Assembly: GCF_014204515.1 (NCBI RefSeq)
Contig: NZ_JACHLI010000034.1
Location: 15,677 to 79,676, forward strand
DNA from: Pseudomonas nitroreducens
GTDB lineage: Bacteria > Pseudomonadota > Gammaproteobacteria > Pseudomonadales > Pseudomonadaceae
Length of the DNA: 64,000 nt
Reading direction: 5' to 3'
Part shown: piece after piece, positions 16,991 through 25,584 of the stretch
Numbering within the stretch: the stretch's first letter is position 1
Layout: each line of letters opens with the position of its first letter
Notes under the pieces: generated by a model
The model's database searches: none
What the model was told of the DNA's origin: nothing
Seen by the model: the letters and a program-made list of their open reading frames with translations, nothing else
Made by a program: the position numbers and the translations under genes

Positions 16991-17902
16991 ATGGATCGTC
17001 TGACCAGCATGGCCGTGTTCGTCCGCGCGGTGGACCTCGGATCGTTCGCGGCGGCTGCCCAGGACCTGGAAATGTCCGCGCCCATGGTCGGCAAGCACGT
17101 GCGTTTCCTCGAAGAGCGCCTGGGCGCCCAGCTGCTGGTGCGCAGCACGCGCCGACAGAGCCTGACCGAGGCCGGGCGGATCTACTACGAACGCTGCCGC
17201 GCGCTGCTGGCCGACGCCGAGGCGGCGGACATCCTTGCCGCCGGTGAGGTGGCCGAGCCGCGGGGGCGATTGCGGGTGGCGATGCCGGTGCATTTCGGCC
17301 GTCACTGCGTGGCCCCGGTGTTGCTGCAACTGGCGCAGCGCTTCACGCACCTGGAGCTGGACCTGCGCTTCAGCGATCGCCTGACCGACCTGGCGGAAGA
17401 GCAGATCGACCTGGCCATCCGCACCGGCGAACCGGAACCCAGGGCCGGCGTCATCGCCCGCCGCATCGGCCGGCAACGCATGATGCTGTGTGCCGCGCCA
17501 GCGTATCTGGAGGAGCAGGGGCGACCGCCAGGCATCGACGAGCTGGCGGGGCATCGGCTGCTGGTCTACCACCGCTCCGGAAGGATCAACCCCTGGCTGT
17601 TCCCGCGCGAAGGACAGCCGCCGACGGAGTTCGCGCCGAATTCGCGGCTGCGCTTCGACGACCTGGCGGCCATTGCCGATGCGGCAAAGCAGGGCCTGGG
17701 CATCGCCTGGCTGCCCTCCTGGCTGGTGGGCGACGCCATCCACGCCGGCGAGCTGGAGGAGCTGCTGGCGCAGCAGTCGGGATTCCCCTACGACGTCTAC
17801 GCGACCTGGCTGCAGACCAGCCAGTTGCCGCGCAAGGTACGTCTGGCCATCGATGCGCTGATCGAGGCGATTCCCGGACTGGTGCCCGGTACGACGGGCT
17901 AG
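16991..17902 (+). CDS. LysR-family transcriptional regulator (divergent from the quinone oxidoreductase)
   Basis: A 303-residue LTTR of the AaeR/DmlR-like branch: MDRLTSMAVFVRAVDLGSF, then the HTH SAPMVGKHVRFLEERLGAQL, then an effector-binding domain containing ARRIGRQRMMLCAAPAYL. The ATG at 16991 has GGAG seven bases upstream (CAGGAGTTTCGA). The 105-bp gap to the oxidoreductase is AT-rich for this genome and should hold both promoters. Members of this branch often sense electrophilic or phenolic compounds and induce a neighbouring reductase; that role here is inferred. Confidence 0.88.
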   Translation: MDRLTSMAVFVRAVDLGSFAAAAQDLEMSAPMVGKHVRFLEERLGAQLLVRSTRRQSLTEAGRIYYERCRALLADAEAADILAAGEVAEPRGRLRVAMPVHFGRHCVAPVLLQLAQRFTHLELDLRFSDRLTDLAEEQIDLAIRTGEPEPRAGVIARRIGRQRMMLCAAPAYLEEQGRPPGIDELAGHRLLVYHRSGRINPWLFPREGQPPTEFAPNSRLRFDDLAAIADAAKQGLGIAWLPSWLVGDAIHAGELEELLAQQSGFPYDVYATWLQTSQLPRKVRLAIDALIEAIPGLVPGTTG

Positions 17903-17968
17903 GGCGGCCCGGCTGGCCGCCCAGGCGGCGCGTCAGTGCGCCTCCTACGTCCTTTGCTGAGGACAATC

Positions 17969-18014
17969 CAAACGGCTGTTGCGGACAGGAAGTCCGCGAC
18001 AGCCGTTTTCTTTT
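17969..18014 (+). terminator. Rho-independent terminator after the LysR gene
   Basis: A long hairpin, AAACGGCTGT-(T)-GCGGAC / GTCCGC-(G)-ACAGCCGTTT, has a short AGGAA loop followed by TTTTCTTTTC. It ends transcription on the plus strand just before the convergent EAL gene (stop at 18022). On the minus strand the trailing sequence is not T-rich, so it is mainly one-directional. Confidence 0.85.
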
Positions 18015-18021
18015 CTGTCCG

Positions 18022-19245
18022 TCATTGCGCCGGACGAATCGCCGGGACCGCTTCCAGTTTCTGCAGACGCAGCGGAGCACCGCGCAGGTAGGTGCCGATC
18101 TGGCTGGCGTCCATCGGCTTGCCGAACAGATAGCCCTGGGCGCAGTCGCACTCCAGTTGCTGCAACTGGCGCAGCTGGGCGGCGTTTTCCACGCCTTCGG
18201 CAATGACCTTCAGGCCCAGTTCGCGGCCGAGCATCAGGGCATTGCGCAGCACGACCAGACGACGCGGGTCGCCGGCGTTGACGTTGGCGAGCAGGTGGCG
18301 ATCAAGCTTCATCTCGGTGAACGGCAGCTGCATCAGTCGTTGCAGGGTGGAGTGGCCGCAGCCGAAATCGTCGATCGCCAGGCCGCAACCGAGCAGGCGT
18401 AGACGCAGCACGTTCTCCAGGCTCAGGGTGGGCGCGTGCAGCGGCGAGGATTCGGTCAGTTCGAAGGTGATGCGCTGCGGCTCGATCTCCAGTGCGCGCA
18501 GGGTGCGCTCGACGCTGGCGGCGAAATCGGTCTGGGCGATCTGCTCGGCCTCGAGGTTGAACGACAGTTTCAGCTCGCTGCTGCCCTGGGCCTGCAGTGC
18601 CTCCACCGCCTGGGCCATCAGCTCGAACAGCATGCCGTCGAGCTTGCCCGAGCGACGCAGGGCCGGGAGGAAGTCCTGCGGCAGCAGCACGCTGCCATCT
18701 TCCTGCTGCCAGCGCGCGAGTACCTCGAAGCCGTAGATCTGGGCGGTGCTCACCTGCACCTTGGGCTGCAGGAAGGCACGCAGCTTCCCTGCGGCGGGCA
18801 GGCTGGCGCCTTCTGCGGCCTCATCGGCATCGTTTCCCTGGGCAGGCCCCGGCAGCAGGCTCGCCGGCTGGAAATCGCTGAGCAGGGCCCGCAGTCGCTC
18901 CAGGGTCGCAGCGTCGTTGCCCAGCCAGAACACCCGCATGCCCTGGATCTGCAGCAGATGGGAGAGGGCGCTCCAGGTGCCCGGCGCCATCTCCCCGCTG
19001 ACCACGACGCCCTGGGCCAGGCGCTCGCGTGCCACGGTCTGGAGAAACTCCAGGCGCGCCACTGGGTCCAGGCGCGCATCGCAGATCAGCAGGTGGACGC
19101 CGCCCTGATTGCGCAACCGGTCCAGCGCGAAGGCGTTGCTGGAAACCTCCGAAAGCATGCTGTAGCCCAGGTGGTGCAGGGCGGTAATGGCGGTGGAACG
19201 GTGCAGGCCGGAGGCTTGGAGCACCAGTGCGGAGAGCGGAGACAT
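18022..19245 (-). CDS. EAL-domain c-di-GMP phosphodiesterase with a degenerate receiver-like N-terminus
   Basis: 407 residues. Residues 1-120 look like a receiver fold (VHLLICDARLD near 55) but lack the usual N-terminal acidic pair. The EAL domain runs from about 150 to 395. It retains the metal and catalytic residues: Glu in FEVLAR (EVL instead of EAL), Asn in SFNLEAE, Glu in ELTES, Asp-Asp in IDDFGCGHST, Lys in EMKLDRHL, Glu in AEGVEN and Gln in QGYLFGKP. It should therefore hydrolyse c-di-GMP to pGpG. It stands alone, divergent from otsB, with no kinase gene beside it. Confidence 0.88.
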   Translation of the reverse strand: MSPLSALVLQASGLHRSTAITALHHLGYSMLSEVSSNAFALDRLRNQGGVHLLICDARLDPVARLEFLQTVARERLAQGVVVSGEMAPGTWSALSHLLQIQGMRVFWLGNDAATLERLRALLSDFQPASLLPGPAQGNDADEAAEGASLPAAGKLRAFLQPKVQVSTAQIYGFEVLARWQQEDGSVLLPQDFLPALRRSGKLDGMLFELMAQAVEALQAQGSSELKLSFNLEAEQIAQTDFAASVERTLRALEIEPQRITFELTESSPLHAPTLSLENVLRLRLLGCGLAIDDFGCGHSTLQRLMQLPFTEMKLDRHLLANVNAGDPRRLVVLRNALMLGRELGLKVIAEGVENAAQLRQLQQLECDCAQGYLFGKPMDASQIGTYLRGAPLRLQKLEAVPAIRPAQ

Positions 19246-19525
19246 GGTTTTTCCCGTGGGAGATTGGCCAGGCGCATTCTCAGGAACGGCGTCCTTCCTG
19301 TGATGCGGAGGATTCCAGTTCTGCTGTCAGGAAAATCTTATCGGCATCCAGCCGAGTACTTTTTCTCAGCTCCCGCCCGCTCTGGCCTGCGGCTTTGAAG
19401 AGATCTTCGATGAAACCCGCGGTCGACCATCGGGGTCTCACATGTTAGGGTCCTTGAGCTCCCTTTCACGTCCGCACCGGCTACCCACGGCCATGCGGCA
19501 CGCCCTGAACATGGAGAAATGGCAT

Positions 19526-20341
19526 ATGTCACGTCCCGCACCACGGGGACCTGTCGACACCGCCATGGTCCCGCCCAGCGAGGCCTCAGCCACGGCGCTG
19601 CTGAACCTCTGGCTCAGCCGACCTCAGCAGACCGCCCTGTTCCTGGATGTCGACGGAACCCTCCTGGACATCGCCGAATCGCCCGACGCAGTGGTCGTAC
19701 CGCGCGGGTTGCTCGATGCGCTCACGCAACTGCATCGCAGACTCGACGGTGCCCTGGCCCTCATCAGCGGCCGCCCGGTCGAAGAACTCGACCGGCTATT
19801 GCAACCCTTGCGCCTCGCCGCCAGCGGCGGCCACGGCGCCCACTGGCGCGAAACCGGCGACAGCCCCTTGCGCCGCACCACCAAAGACCTGCCCGCCTGT
19901 GTGCGGGTGCAACTGAACGCCCTGGCGAACCGGCAGGTCGGAATCCTTGCCGAGGACAAGGGCAGCAGCTACGCGCTGCACTACCGCTCCGCGCCCTCTC
20001 TGGCCGCCGGGCTGCGCGCCGAACTGCAGGCACTGCTGCAGGCGCCCGAAGGCGCCGGGCTGCGCCTGCTCAGTGGCAAGCAGGTCTACGAAGTCGTCAG
20101 CGCGGGCGTCGACAAGGCCCAGGCGATCCAGCGGCTGCTGGCCGTGCCGGGCTTCGCCGGGCGCCTGCCGCTGTACATCGGTGACGACGTCACCGATGAG
20201 CCTGCCATCGCGCTGATGCCTGCCCTGGGCGGCCTCGGCCTGTCGGTCGGGCGCGCCTTGCCCGGCGCCAGCGCGGTATTCAGCGACGCGGGGCAGGTCC
20301 GTGGCGCACTCATGCAAGCAGCAGGAGGAAACCATCGATGA
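19526..20341 (+). CDS. otsB: Trehalose-6-phosphate phosphatase OtsB
   Basis: A 271-residue HAD-family phosphatase with motif I DVDGTLLDI near residue 38, motif II ALISGRPVEELD, and the late YIGDDVTDEPA motif III/IV characteristic of trehalose phosphatases. It dephosphorylates trehalose-6-phosphate made by OtsA. The ATG at 19526 has GGAGAA seven bases upstream; in-frame ATGs at 19442, 19493 and 19511 are less well placed. The stop overlaps the next start as ATGA. It is the first gene of the otsB-GH15-otsA operon, which in pseudomonads is tied to osmotic and desiccation stress. Confidence 0.92.
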   Translation: MSRPAPRGPVDTAMVPPSEASATALLNLWLSRPQQTALFLDVDGTLLDIAESPDAVVVPRGLLDALTQLHRRLDGALALISGRPVEELDRLLQPLRLAASGGHGAHWRETGDSPLRRTTKDLPACVRVQLNALANRQVGILAEDKGSSYALHYRSAPSLAAGLRAELQALLQAPEGAGLRLLSGKQVYEVVSAGVDKAQAIQRLLAVPGFAGRLPLYIGDDVTDEPAIALMPALGGLGLSVGRALPGASAVFSDAGQVRGALMQAAGGNHR

Positions 20342-22137
20342 CGAATCGGCACGAAGGTGCTCTGGAACTGGGCCTGATCGGCAACTGCCGGGTGGCCGCC
20401 CTGGTCGACCCGCAGGCACGACTGGTCTGGTGGTGCTACCCCAATTTCGACAGTGATCCGGTGTTCTCCCGCCTGCTGGCCGGCGACGACGAGAAGGGCT
20501 TCGCCGACGTGGTGCTGGAGAACCAGGTCAGCAGCAGCTCGGATTACCAGCGCAACACGGCGATCATCACCACCGTGCTGCGCGACGACAAGGGCGCGGC
20601 GGTGCGCATCACCGACTTCGCTCCGCGCTTCCTGCAACACGGCCACCTGTATCGTCCGGCGCAGCTGTGTCGGCTGATCGAACCCATCGCAGGCGTACCG
20701 AAGATCACCCTGCGCGTGCGTCCCACCCATGGCTATGGCAAGCCCAGCCAGGGTGCCAGTGGCTCCAGCCACATCCGCTACCTGGAGGGCGACGAGCCAC
20801 TGCGGCTGACCACCGACGCGCCGCTGGCCTACATCCAGCACGAGACGCCGTTTGCCCTGCGCCATCCGGTGAGCCTGGTGCTTGGCCTAGACGAGCCGCT
20901 GGGCAACGCGCCGGACGAAGTGGTCCGCGATTATCTCAAACGCACCCAGAACCATTGGCACGATTGGGTGCGCGGCCTGGCCATCTGCTTCGAATGGCAG
21001 CAGGTGGTGATCCGTTCGGCGATCACCCTCAAGCTGTGCAACTTCGAGGACACCGGCGCGGTCATCGCCGCCGTTACCACTTCGATCCCCGAGGCGCCGG
21101 ACTCCCAGCGCAACTGGGACTACCGCTACTGCTGGCTGCGCGACGCCTACTTCGTGATCCTCGCCCTCAATCGCCTGGGCGCCACGCGGACCATGGAGGG
21201 CTACATCGACTTCATCACCACCGTGGCCAGCGGCGGCGCCGAACTCAAGCCGCTGTACGGCATCATCCCCAATCAGGACCTCACCGAACGCATCGAGCCG
21301 GACCTCGCCGGCTTTCTCAATCATGCCCCGGTGCGGGTCGGCAACCAGGCCGTGGAGCAGAACCAGCACGATGTGTTCGGCTCGGTGGCGCTGGCGGTGC
21401 TGCAGAGCTTCGTCGACGAACGCCTGCCCAACCCCAGCAGCGAAGGCATGCTGCAACTGCTGGAGAGTCTCGCCGGCCGGGCGCTGCACGCCGCCTTCGA
21501 GCCGGACGCCGGCATCTGGGAGTACCGCGGCCGCCAGCGCGTCCACACGCACTCCGCGCTGCTCTGCTGGGTGGCCTGTGATCGCGTGGCGCGCATCGCC
21601 AAGCGCCTGGGCCGCAGCGAAGAGGCCAGCGGCTGGACGGAGAAGGCGGCCAATCTGCGCGCCCACATCCTCGCCGAAGCCTGGAGCGAGAAGAAGCAGT
21701 GCTTCACCGGCGCCTTCGGCCACGACGACCTCGATGCCAGCGTGTTGCTGATGAACGAGCTGGGCATCATCGAGGCGGACGATCCGCGCTTCATCGCCAC
21801 CGTCGACTGCATCGGCCGTGAACTCAACGTCAACGGGCAGATGCTGCGCTACGCCGCGGCGGACGATTTCGGCGTGCCGGAAACTGCCTTCCTGGTGGTC
21901 AAGTTCTGGTACCTCGACGCCCTGGCCGCCATCGGCCGCACCGACGAGGCGCGCGAGCTGTTCGAACAACTGGTCGCCGCGCGCAACCGCTACGGGCTGC
22001 TGTCCGAGGACCTGCACCCGCACACCTACGAACTGTGGGGCAACATCCCGCAGACCTATTCCATGGCCGGGCTGATCAACTCCGCCATGCGCCTGTCCAT
22101 CGGTTGGGAGGAAGGCCTATGTCGCGCCTCGTGGTGA
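20338..22137 (+). CDS. Glycoside hydrolase family 15 protein (glucoamylase/trehalase-like)
   Basis: A 599-residue cytoplasmic protein with no signal peptide. The GH15 pattern is clear: N-terminal beta-sandwich segment (VAALVDPQARLVWWCYPNFD), then the (alpha/alpha)6 barrel with NWDYRYCWLRDA near residue 260, PLYGI, and GIWEYRGRQRVH. GH15 enzymes remove glucose from alpha-glucans; some bacterial members cleave trehalose. It overlaps both otsB (ATGA) and otsA (19 bp), so it is made in step with trehalose synthesis. It may recycle trehalose or supply glucose; the substrate is not decided by sequence. Confidence 0.9.
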   Translation: MTNRHEGALELGLIGNCRVAALVDPQARLVWWCYPNFDSDPVFSRLLAGDDEKGFADVVLENQVSSSSDYQRNTAIITTVLRDDKGAAVRITDFAPRFLQHGHLYRPAQLCRLIEPIAGVPKITLRVRPTHGYGKPSQGASGSSHIRYLEGDEPLRLTTDAPLAYIQHETPFALRHPVSLVLGLDEPLGNAPDEVVRDYLKRTQNHWHDWVRGLAICFEWQQVVIRSAITLKLCNFEDTGAVIAAVTTSIPEAPDSQRNWDYRYCWLRDAYFVILALNRLGATRTMEGYIDFITTVASGGAELKPLYGIIPNQDLTERIEPDLAGFLNHAPVRVGNQAVEQNQHDVFGSVALAVLQSFVDERLPNPSSEGMLQLLESLAGRALHAAFEPDAGIWEYRGRQRVHTHSALLCWVACDRVARIAKRLGRSEEASGWTEKAANLRAHILAEAWSEKKQCFTGAFGHDDLDASVLLMNELGIIEADDPRFIATVDCIGRELNVNGQMLRYAAADDFGVPETAFLVVKFWYLDALAAIGRTDEARELFEQLVAARNRYGLLSEDLHPHTYELWGNIPQTYSMAGLINSAMRLSIGWEEGLCRASW

Positions 22138-23528
22138 TTTCCAACCGGGTCGCGATCCCCGACGAGAACGGCCCGGCACCGGGCGGTCTGGCGGTGGCGG
22201 TGGACGCCGCCATGCGCAATCGCGAGGGCCTCTGGTTCGGCTGGAGCGGCGCGAAGGCCGAGGAGCCGGGGCCGCCGACCAGGGTGCAGCGCGACAACCT
22301 GCAGTACATCCTCACCGACCTGCCCCCGCAGGATTTCGACGAGTACTACAACGGCTTCGCCAACCGCGTGCTCTGGCCGATCCTGCATTACCGGGTCGAC
22401 CTTGCCGAGTTCAACGAGGCCGAGTTCGGCGGCTACCAGCGGGTCAACGAATTCTTCGCCGAGCGCCTGAGCCCGCTACTGGAAGACGACGACGTGCTCT
22501 GGGTCCACGACTACCACCTGATCCCCCTGGCCGCCGCCCTGAGGCAGCGTGGGCACGCCAACCGCATCGGCTTCTTCCTGCACATCCCGATGCCGCCGGC
22601 CGACCTCATCACCGCGCTGCCGCACCACGACGAACTGATCCGCGCGCTCACCGAATACAACCTCATCGGCTTCCAGACCGAGAACGACGCCAGCAACTTC
22701 GCCCGCTACCTGACCCGCGTGGTCGGCGCGGCGACGCCCGATGGCCGGCGTTATCACCTGGAGGACCAGCACTTCCGCGTCGGCGTATTCCCGGTGGGGG
22801 TGGATGCCGCCGGCTTCCGCCAGCTCGCCGAGGAAGCCTCGCAGAGCCAGGCCGCCGAGGACCTGCGGGAAAGCCTGGGCGGCCGCGCACTGATGGTCGG
22901 GGTCGATCGTCTCGACTACTCCAAGGGCATCGTCAACCGGCTGGATGGCTACGAGCGCTTCCTGGAACGCAACACGGACTGGCACAACCGCGTGACCTGT
23001 CTGCAGATCTCACCGGGCAGCCGCCAGGACATTCCCGAGTACGCCGATATCGACGCTGCGGTCAGCGCGCGGGTCGGGCATATCAACGGACGTTTCGGCG
23101 CAGTGTCCTGGGTACCGCTGCGCTACGTGGCGCGCAACCACCAGCGCGCCGACATCGCCATGGTCATGCGCCATGCGCGGATCGGCCTGGTGACGCCGCT
23201 GCGCGATGGCATGAACCTGGTGGCCAAGGAATTCGTCGCCGCCCAGGACCCGGACGATCCTGGCGTGCTGATCCTCTCCCAGTTCGCCGGCGCCGCCGCC
23301 GAGCTGGGCGGCGCGCTGATCATCAACCCCCACGACCGCGATGCGCTGGCCGATGCCATGCTCCAGGCCCTGCGCATGCCGCTCAGGGAACGTCAGGCGC
23401 GCCACCGCGACATGTACGCGGTGCTGGAGGCCAACGACATCCGCTACTGGGGCCCGAGCTTCATCGACGCGCTGACGCGACCGGGGAGGGCGCTGAACTG
23501 GCTGTCGAACCATTACCTCAGCCACTGA
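22119..23528 (+). CDS. otsA: Trehalose-6-phosphate synthase OtsA (GT20)
   Basis: 469 residues of glycosyltransferase family 20, joining UDP-glucose and glucose-6-phosphate. Motifs: SRLVVISNRVA at the N-terminus, WVHDYHLIPLAAALR, FFLHIPMPP, and VGVDRLDYSKGI in the nucleotide-sugar half; the GMNLVAKEFVAAQ loop closes the site. The ATG at 22119 follows GGGAGGAAGG and lies 19 bp inside the end of the GH15 gene. A hairpin terminator follows eight bases after the stop, ending the operon. Confidence 0.95.
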   Translation: MSRLVVISNRVAIPDENGPAPGGLAVAVDAAMRNREGLWFGWSGAKAEEPGPPTRVQRDNLQYILTDLPPQDFDEYYNGFANRVLWPILHYRVDLAEFNEAEFGGYQRVNEFFAERLSPLLEDDDVLWVHDYHLIPLAAALRQRGHANRIGFFLHIPMPPADLITALPHHDELIRALTEYNLIGFQTENDASNFARYLTRVVGAATPDGRRYHLEDQHFRVGVFPVGVDAAGFRQLAEEASQSQAAEDLRESLGGRALMVGVDRLDYSKGIVNRLDGYERFLERNTDWHNRVTCLQISPGSRQDIPEYADIDAAVSARVGHINGRFGAVSWVPLRYVARNHQRADIAMVMRHARIGLVTPLRDGMNLVAKEFVAAQDPDDPGVLILSQFAGAAAELGGALIINPHDRDALADAMLQALRMPLRERQARHRDMYAVLEANDIRYWGPSFIDALTRPGRALNWLSNHYLSH

Positions 23529-23533
23529 AACGA

Positions 23534-23558
23534 AAAACCCCGCGATGGCGGGGTTTTC
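23534..23558 (+). terminator. Rho-independent terminator after otsA
   Basis: AAAACCCCGC / GCGGGGTTTT stem with a four-base GATG-type loop, directly after the otsA stop. A-run and T-run flank both sides, so it can also terminate the small minus-strand gene whose stop is at 23575. Confidence 0.9.
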
Positions 23559-23574
23559 TTCGGGCCTTGCAAGG

Positions 23575-23742
23575 CTAGGGGGCCGGTTTCTTGCCCTCGG
23601 ACTTCGCCCATTGCGACTTCCGCTCGACCTTCACTGCCAGCTGGCCAACGGGAATCTCCTGGATTTCGCCGCCCTGGGAGAGGAAAGCGGCAATCTTTTC
23701 ATCAAGCTCCGAACGTTCGCGAATCAGCTGTGAATCAGTCAT
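23575..23742 (-). CDS. Small conserved-looking hydrophilic protein, 55 residues
   Basis: A short gene of 55 codons. The start is MTDSQLIRERSELDEKIAAF and the end is WAKSEGKKPAP; it has an amphipathic helix in the first half and a Lys/Pro-rich tail. It has a good AAGGTGA ribosome site before the ATG. No hydrophobic segment, Cys or His motif is present. It shares a bidirectional terminator with otsA and is divergent from the cold-shock gene. I do not recognise the family; a small regulatory or nucleic-acid-associated protein is possible. Confidence 0.7.
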   Translation of the reverse strand: MTDSQLIRERSELDEKIAAFLSQGGEIQEIPVGQLAVKVERKSQWAKSEGKKPAP

Positions 23743-23983
23743 GAAGTCACCTTTGCGTTGGGCGCCAAACCGGCCCGGCCAGCCTACACGGGTTTGCCGG
23801 ATCGTGCCTGGATAGGTCGACCATTTGTCAAAATCACCACTGGTCGTGAAAAAAAGCTATGAATCGGCGCCAAACCTTGTATTCTGCATGGGCTGCCTGC
23901 CCAGTAACGAGTTCCGCGACTTGATGTTCTTCTACAAGATGCTCCATCTCCTCGGCACCTCTTCACTACGCATTCAGCTCATC

Positions 23984-24020
23984 GCCGGTCGGCTTTCGGC
24001 CGGCCTTTAGCATTCTTTTA
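23984..24020 (+). promoter_or_regulatory. Hairpin in the leader of the cold-shock gene
   Basis: An eight-base-pair stem (GCCGGTCG / CGGCCGGC with one G-U pair, 23984-24004) is followed by CTTTAGCATTCTTTTAG, then the AGGAGA ribosome site of the cold-shock gene. Cold-shock mRNAs usually have long structured leaders; this may be one, or the end of a short upstream transcript. No cold-box motif was confirmed. Confidence 0.4.
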
Positions 24021-24032
24021 GGAGACAACATC

Positions 24033-24242
24033 ATGTCCGATCGTCAAAACGGCATCGTCAAGTGGTTCAACGCTGAGAAGGGCTTCGGCTTCATCACCCC
24101 GGAAAGCGGCCCGGACGTATTCGTTCACTTCCGTCAGATCGAAGGCAACGGCTACAAGTCCCTCGACGAAGGCCAGAAGGTCAGCTTCGTTGTGACTGCC
24201 GGCCAGAAAGGCCCGCAAGCTGAACAAGTTCGCGCTGTCTAA
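24033..24242 (+). CDS. Cold-shock-domain RNA chaperone (CspA family)
   Basis: A 69-residue single cold-shock domain: GIVKWFNAEKGFGFIT containing RNP1 (KGFGFI) and VFVHF as RNP2. It binds single-stranded RNA/DNA and melts structure. The ATG has a strong AGGAGA site. It is a monocistronic unit with its own terminator and a roughly 290-bp upstream region. Paralogue identity (CapB, CspD and so on) cannot be set by eye. Confidence 0.95.
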   Translation: MSDRQNGIVKWFNAEKGFGFITPESGPDVFVHFRQIEGNGYKSLDEGQKVSFVVTAGQKGPQAEQVRAV

Positions 24243-24258
24243 TCGACATCGCTGACTG

Positions 24259-24286
24259 AAAAGCCCCGCTTCGGCGGGGCTTTTTC
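24259..24286 (+). terminator. Rho-independent terminator after the cold-shock gene
   Basis: AAAAGCCCCGC-TTC-GGCGGGGCTTTTT: perfect GC stem with a T-run, 17 bp after the stop. The A-run on the left strand lets it also serve the convergent hydrolase gene ending at 24307. Confidence 0.93.
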
Positions 24287-24306
24287 ATGGGCGCGAAAAA
24301 GTTCGT

Positions 24307-25347
24307 TCAGAACCTGCTGACGTCGATCACCGCCTGCGCGAACGCCTGGGGCGCTTCCTGCGGCAGGTTGTGGCCGATGCCGCCGGTGAGCGTGCGGTGC
24401 TCGTAGCGGCCGGTGAATTTCGCCGCGTAGGCCTGGGGTGGCGGGTGGAACGCGCCATTGGCGTCGCCTTCCAGGGTAATGCTGGGCACCGTGATGGGCG
24501 GGGCGCCGGCCAGTTTCCTTTCGAGCTCGGCGTAGCGAGCCTCACCTTCCGCCAGGTCCTGACGCCAGCGGTAGTTGTGGAGCGTGATGGCCACGTGGTC
24601 GGGATTCTCGAAGGCCCTGGCGCTGCGTTCGAAGGTGGCTTCGTCGAAGTTCCACTTTGGCGAGGCCTGCCTCCAGATCAGCCGGGTGAAGTCGCGGGTG
24701 TTCTTCGCGTAGCCCGCCGCACCGCGTTCGGTGGCGAAGTAGAACTGGTACCACCAGAGGAATTCGGCCTCCGGCGGCAGCGGCTGCCGGCCGGCGGCCT
24801 GATTGCCTATCAGGTAGCCGCTGACCGCCACCAGCGCCTTGCAGCGCTCTGGCCAGAGGGCGGCGATGATGTCGGCGGTGCGTGCGCCCCAGTCGAAGCC
24901 GGCGAGCACGGCCCGCTCGATCTTCAGGGCGTCCATCAGCGCGATGATGTCACTGGCGACGGCGGCGGGCTGGCCGTTGCGCATCGTCTGCTCGGAAAGA
25001 AAGCGCGTGCTGCCGTAGCCGCGCAACCATGGAACTATCACTCGAAAGCCCTGGGCGGCCAGGGCCGGTGCCACGTCGACGAAGCTGTAGATGTCATACG
25101 GCCAGCCGTGCAGCAGGATCACCACCGGGCCATCCGCCGGGCCGTCCTCGGCATAACCGACGCTGAGCAGGCCGGCATCGATCTGGCGGATCGCCTTGAA
25201 CTGCGTATGGGCGCCGGCTTTCAGTGCGGGCACTGTTCTGCTCTTTTCACTGGCGGCCAGCGCTATGGCGGGCAACTGCGTGGCGGCCAGGGCTACCGCA
25301 GCCAGTCGCATCAGGTCGCGACGGCTGTTATCGAAATGCTGCGACAT
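24307..25347 (-). CDS. Exported alpha/beta hydrolase, epoxide-hydrolase-like
   Basis: 346 residues. A twin-arginine-like leader (NSRRDLMRLAAVALAATQ) ends near residue 32, suggesting Tat export. The fold shows the oxyanion motif LLHGWPYD, nucleophile elbow AGFDWGART (Asp rather than Ser, as in epoxide hydrolases and haloalkane dehalogenases) and the catalytic His in GGIGHNLPQEAP. It probably opens epoxides or a related electrophile in the periplasm. I chose the ATG at 25347 (GGAAAAGAC just upstream, Tat motif near the start); the frame opens 27 codons earlier without a site. It is transcribed alone. Confidence 0.85.
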   Translation of the reverse strand: MSQHFDNSRRDLMRLAAVALAATQLPAIALAASEKSRTVPALKAGAHTQFKAIRQIDAGLLSVGYAEDGPADGPVVILLHGWPYDIYSFVDVAPALAAQGFRVIVPWLRGYGSTRFLSEQTMRNGQPAAVASDIIALMDALKIERAVLAGFDWGARTADIIAALWPERCKALVAVSGYLIGNQAAGRQPLPPEAEFLWWYQFYFATERGAAGYAKNTRDFTRLIWRQASPKWNFDEATFERSARAFENPDHVAITLHNYRWRQDLAEGEARYAELERKLAGAPPITVPSITLEGDANGAFHPPPQAYAAKFTGRYEHRTLTGGIGHNLPQEAPQAFAQAVIDVSRF

Positions 25348-25584
25348 GTCTTTTCCTTGTGGGGTGGGCCGGACAAAGCCTAGGCGAGCATGTAACGGCT
25401 GGCAGGAAAATTCCGGGACGAACGGCACGAAAGCGCGTTCTTGAGCGAATGCGAGGGAATTTCCTGCGTGCTGGCTGTCTCATCAGGTGAGGAAAAGTCT
25501 GGCCAGGGCTGGCGGCCTCGGCTTATAAAACCCCTTCGCCGCTGTAGACCCGCAGGGATGGCGGCCCCACGAGATCAAGGAACG

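Noticed and set aside
16886..17743. Extension of the quinone oxidoreductase frame through the divergent LysR gene
   Set aside because: The LysR gene has an intact HTH and ribosome site; the MDR family N-terminus starts at 16885.
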